A stretch of DNA of 5,579 nt from CAG-917 sp028724485. GTDB lineage: Bacteria; Bacillota; Clostridia; Christensenellales; CAG-917. The stretch is from the NCBI GenBank assembly GCA_028724485.1, contig JAQYCY010000035.1, positions 1 through 5,579 on the forward strand, written 5' to 3'. A program made the position numbers and the translations under genes. Below the pieces are notes generated by a model. That model worked only from the letters and a program-made list of their open reading frames with translations, ran no database searches and was not told where the DNA came from. This document shows, one piece after another, positions 4,161-5,579 of this stretch; the first letter of the stretch is position 1, and each line of letters opens with the position of its first letter.

Positions 4161-5579
4161 TTAGTCGGCGGAATCCATAGAATCGAGACGGATTTGACGT
4201 TTCTCTTCTTTGGTGAGCTTTTTGCCTTTTTGGATTTGCATACTATCGCCGTATCTGACAAAGAACATCAATACGATTGCGATAAATACGCAAATTGCCG
4301 AGTAAAGGAACAAAAATTTCATTCCGACACCGTCCATAACAAGACCTGCGATAAACGGAGTGATTGCCTGCGCCGACATCGTTGCCGTGTAGTAGAAGCC
4401 TGTGTACTTTCCGCAATCTTCGGCTTTTGCAAGTTCAACGACCATAGGGAACGTGTTGACGTTTGCGATGATAAGTCCGAAACCTGCGATAAGATAGAAG
4501 AGCGCGAACAATACGGCAGGTATGATTTGTTTTTCGTTCGGTAATACGAATGCGAGTATCAAGATAAACGAAACGACCGCCATAGCAAAGCCTATCATAA
4601 TGGATTTACGACGTCCTATCTTTGCCGCAAGATATCCGACCGGAATAAACGCTATTGCGCTGACGCCCATAGATACGCCCGAGATAATAGAAGCAACCGA
4701 TGCTTTAAGGTTCAACGCCTTTACGCAATAAACCGAAAGGTTTGAAGAAACCGCGTTATAACCCATAAACCACATAAAGATAGATGCAAGAATCAAAATG
4801 AAAGACGTAAACTTTGCTTTTTCAAGTTTTGCCTTGCGTTCTTCAGGGGACAAGTCTTTGTACTTTTCGTTGAAGCGGCGTTCCATCTTTTCGGTGAACG
4901 ACAAACGCTTTTTAGGAGCTTCGGCCTTTGCCGCAGCTTCTCCGTCTGCGTTTTTACCCGCTTCGGTTTGACATACGAGTTCGTTTGGAAGTTCGGCGAT
5001 TTCTTCGTCGATTTTTTGAAGTTCTTCCTTTTCTTCGTCTTCGTCGGTAACGTGGAACTCTTCGCAAATCTGACGGCATCCCTCGACCATTTTCTTTTCG
5101 TTGACAAGCAACATAAAGCAAACGAGCAATACAATCATTCCGCAACCGACTGCACCGAATATGATAGCGTAAGTATTAAGGCTTTCAAATATCAACGCAA
5201 CCGTATAAATGAGGAATGCTATTGCGCCGCCGATACCGCCCATAAGGTTTATCATTGCGTTACCTTGCGAACGGAGTGGCTTCGGAGTTACGTCAGGCAT
5301 AAGCGCAACCGCAGGAGAACGGAACACTGCCATAGCAACAAGAGTGATAAGCAACACGACCATATAAAGAGCAAGACTCGTTATGCCTTGTTTGCTCGAT
5401 ATAACGGCTTCGTTTACTCTCTCGCTTATCCAAGCATTCATACCCGTAGCAACGTAAAGTTTGTAATCGCTGTTGCCTTTGATTATGTCTTTTACGAGTT
5501 TTTCGCCGTGTATGGTTTCGACCGTGTCGTTTTCGGTTACGGCTTTTCCGTCATAGGTGTAAGTCGTTCCGCCCATTCC
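4161..5579 (-). CDS. MFS transporter, SLC45/sugar-cation symporter-like, C-terminal 472 residues (N-terminus outside window)
   Basis: The frame is open through the window edge and ends at TAA 4161-4163, with no start in view. Numbering from the Met at 5574-5576: a soluble stretch of about 60 residues is followed by helices near 66-86, 112-132 and 137-158, a charged loop of about 95 residues (160-254), and six more near 257-275, 293-318, 326-345, 351-372, 393-413 and 418-440. This fits helices 4-12 of a 12-helix major facilitator. RSPAVALMPDVTPKPLRSQG (86-105), followed by NAMINLMGG, resembles the loop between helices 4 and 5 in SLC45/sucrose-type carriers. GYLAAKIGRRKSIMIG (314-329) is the repeated MFS motif A in the second half. 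The likely role is proton- or cation-coupled uptake of a sugar or similar solute across the cytoplasmic membrane; the substrate cannot be told. The soluble stretch would be an enlarged outside loop between helices 3 and 4. No clear terminator follows. Confidence 0.9.
   Translation of the reverse strand, partial: GMGGTTYTYDGKAVTENDTVETIHGEKLVKDIIKGNSDYKLYVATGMNAWISERVNEAVISSKQGITSLALYMVVLLITLVAMAVFRSPAVALMPDVTPKPLRSQGNAMINLMGGIGGAIAFLIYTVALIFESLNTYAIIFGAVGCGMIVLLVCFMLLVNEKKMVEGCRQICEEFHVTDEDEEKEELQKIDEEIAELPNELVCQTEAGKNADGEAAAKAEAPKKRLSFTEKMERRFNEKYKDLSPEERKAKLEKAKFTSFILILASIFMWFMGYNAVSSNLSVYCVKALNLKASVASIISGVSMGVSAIAFIPVGYLAAKIGRRKSIMIGFAMAVVSFILILAFVLPNEKQIIPAVLFALFYLIAGFGLIIANVNTFPMVVELAKAEDCGKYTGFYYTATMSAQAITPFIAGLVMDGVGMKFLFLYSAICVFIAIVLMFFVRYGDSMQIQKGKKLTKEEKRQIRLDSMDSAD

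Overview
The window looks like a moderately AT-rich Gram-positive, Clostridia-type genome. The grounds are A/T-ending codons, purine-rich Shine-Dalgarno sites, a GC-hairpin/T-tract terminator, and a meso-diaminopimelate (DAP) pathway that pairs the LL-DAP aminotransferase DapL with the epimerase DapF. Finer taxonomy cannot be read from this sequence. Every supported gene is on the minus strand, so transcription runs from high to low coordinates.

Layout in transcription order: (1) 5579-4161, the C-terminal part of a 12-helix MFS transporter resembling the SLC45/sugar-cation type; its beginning is outside the window. (2) 4160-3634, a gene-poor stretch of about 0.5 kb with imperfect direct repeats, several hairpins, one doubtful 61-codon ORF and a possible promoter. 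I recognise no known RNA or mobile element in it. (3) 3633 (or 3696)-2569, an unrecognised four-helix membrane protein with a long charged cytoplasmic-type tail, closed by a clear intrinsic terminator. (4) A new transcription unit starting near 2504: dapF (2484-1628), guaA (1631-108) and dapL (98 to beyond the window edge). These three are packed tightly, with a TTGA stop/start overlap between dapF and guaA and a 9-nt gap between guaA and dapL.

DapL makes LL-DAP from tetrahydrodipicolinate and DapF converts it to meso-DAP for lysine and peptidoglycan. They are consecutive enzymes of one pathway, with the purine enzyme GMP synthetase placed between them. The dapF frame is broken by what looks like a single missing base near 2162/2163. 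Both halves are otherwise well conserved, including both catalytic cysteines, so a sequencing/assembly error or a very recent mutation is the likeliest cause.

Most of the window is ordinary housekeeping. The least explained parts are the 3697-4160 intergenic stretch and the unknown membrane protein. I see no CRISPR array, rRNA, tRNA, transposase, phage gene or defence system.
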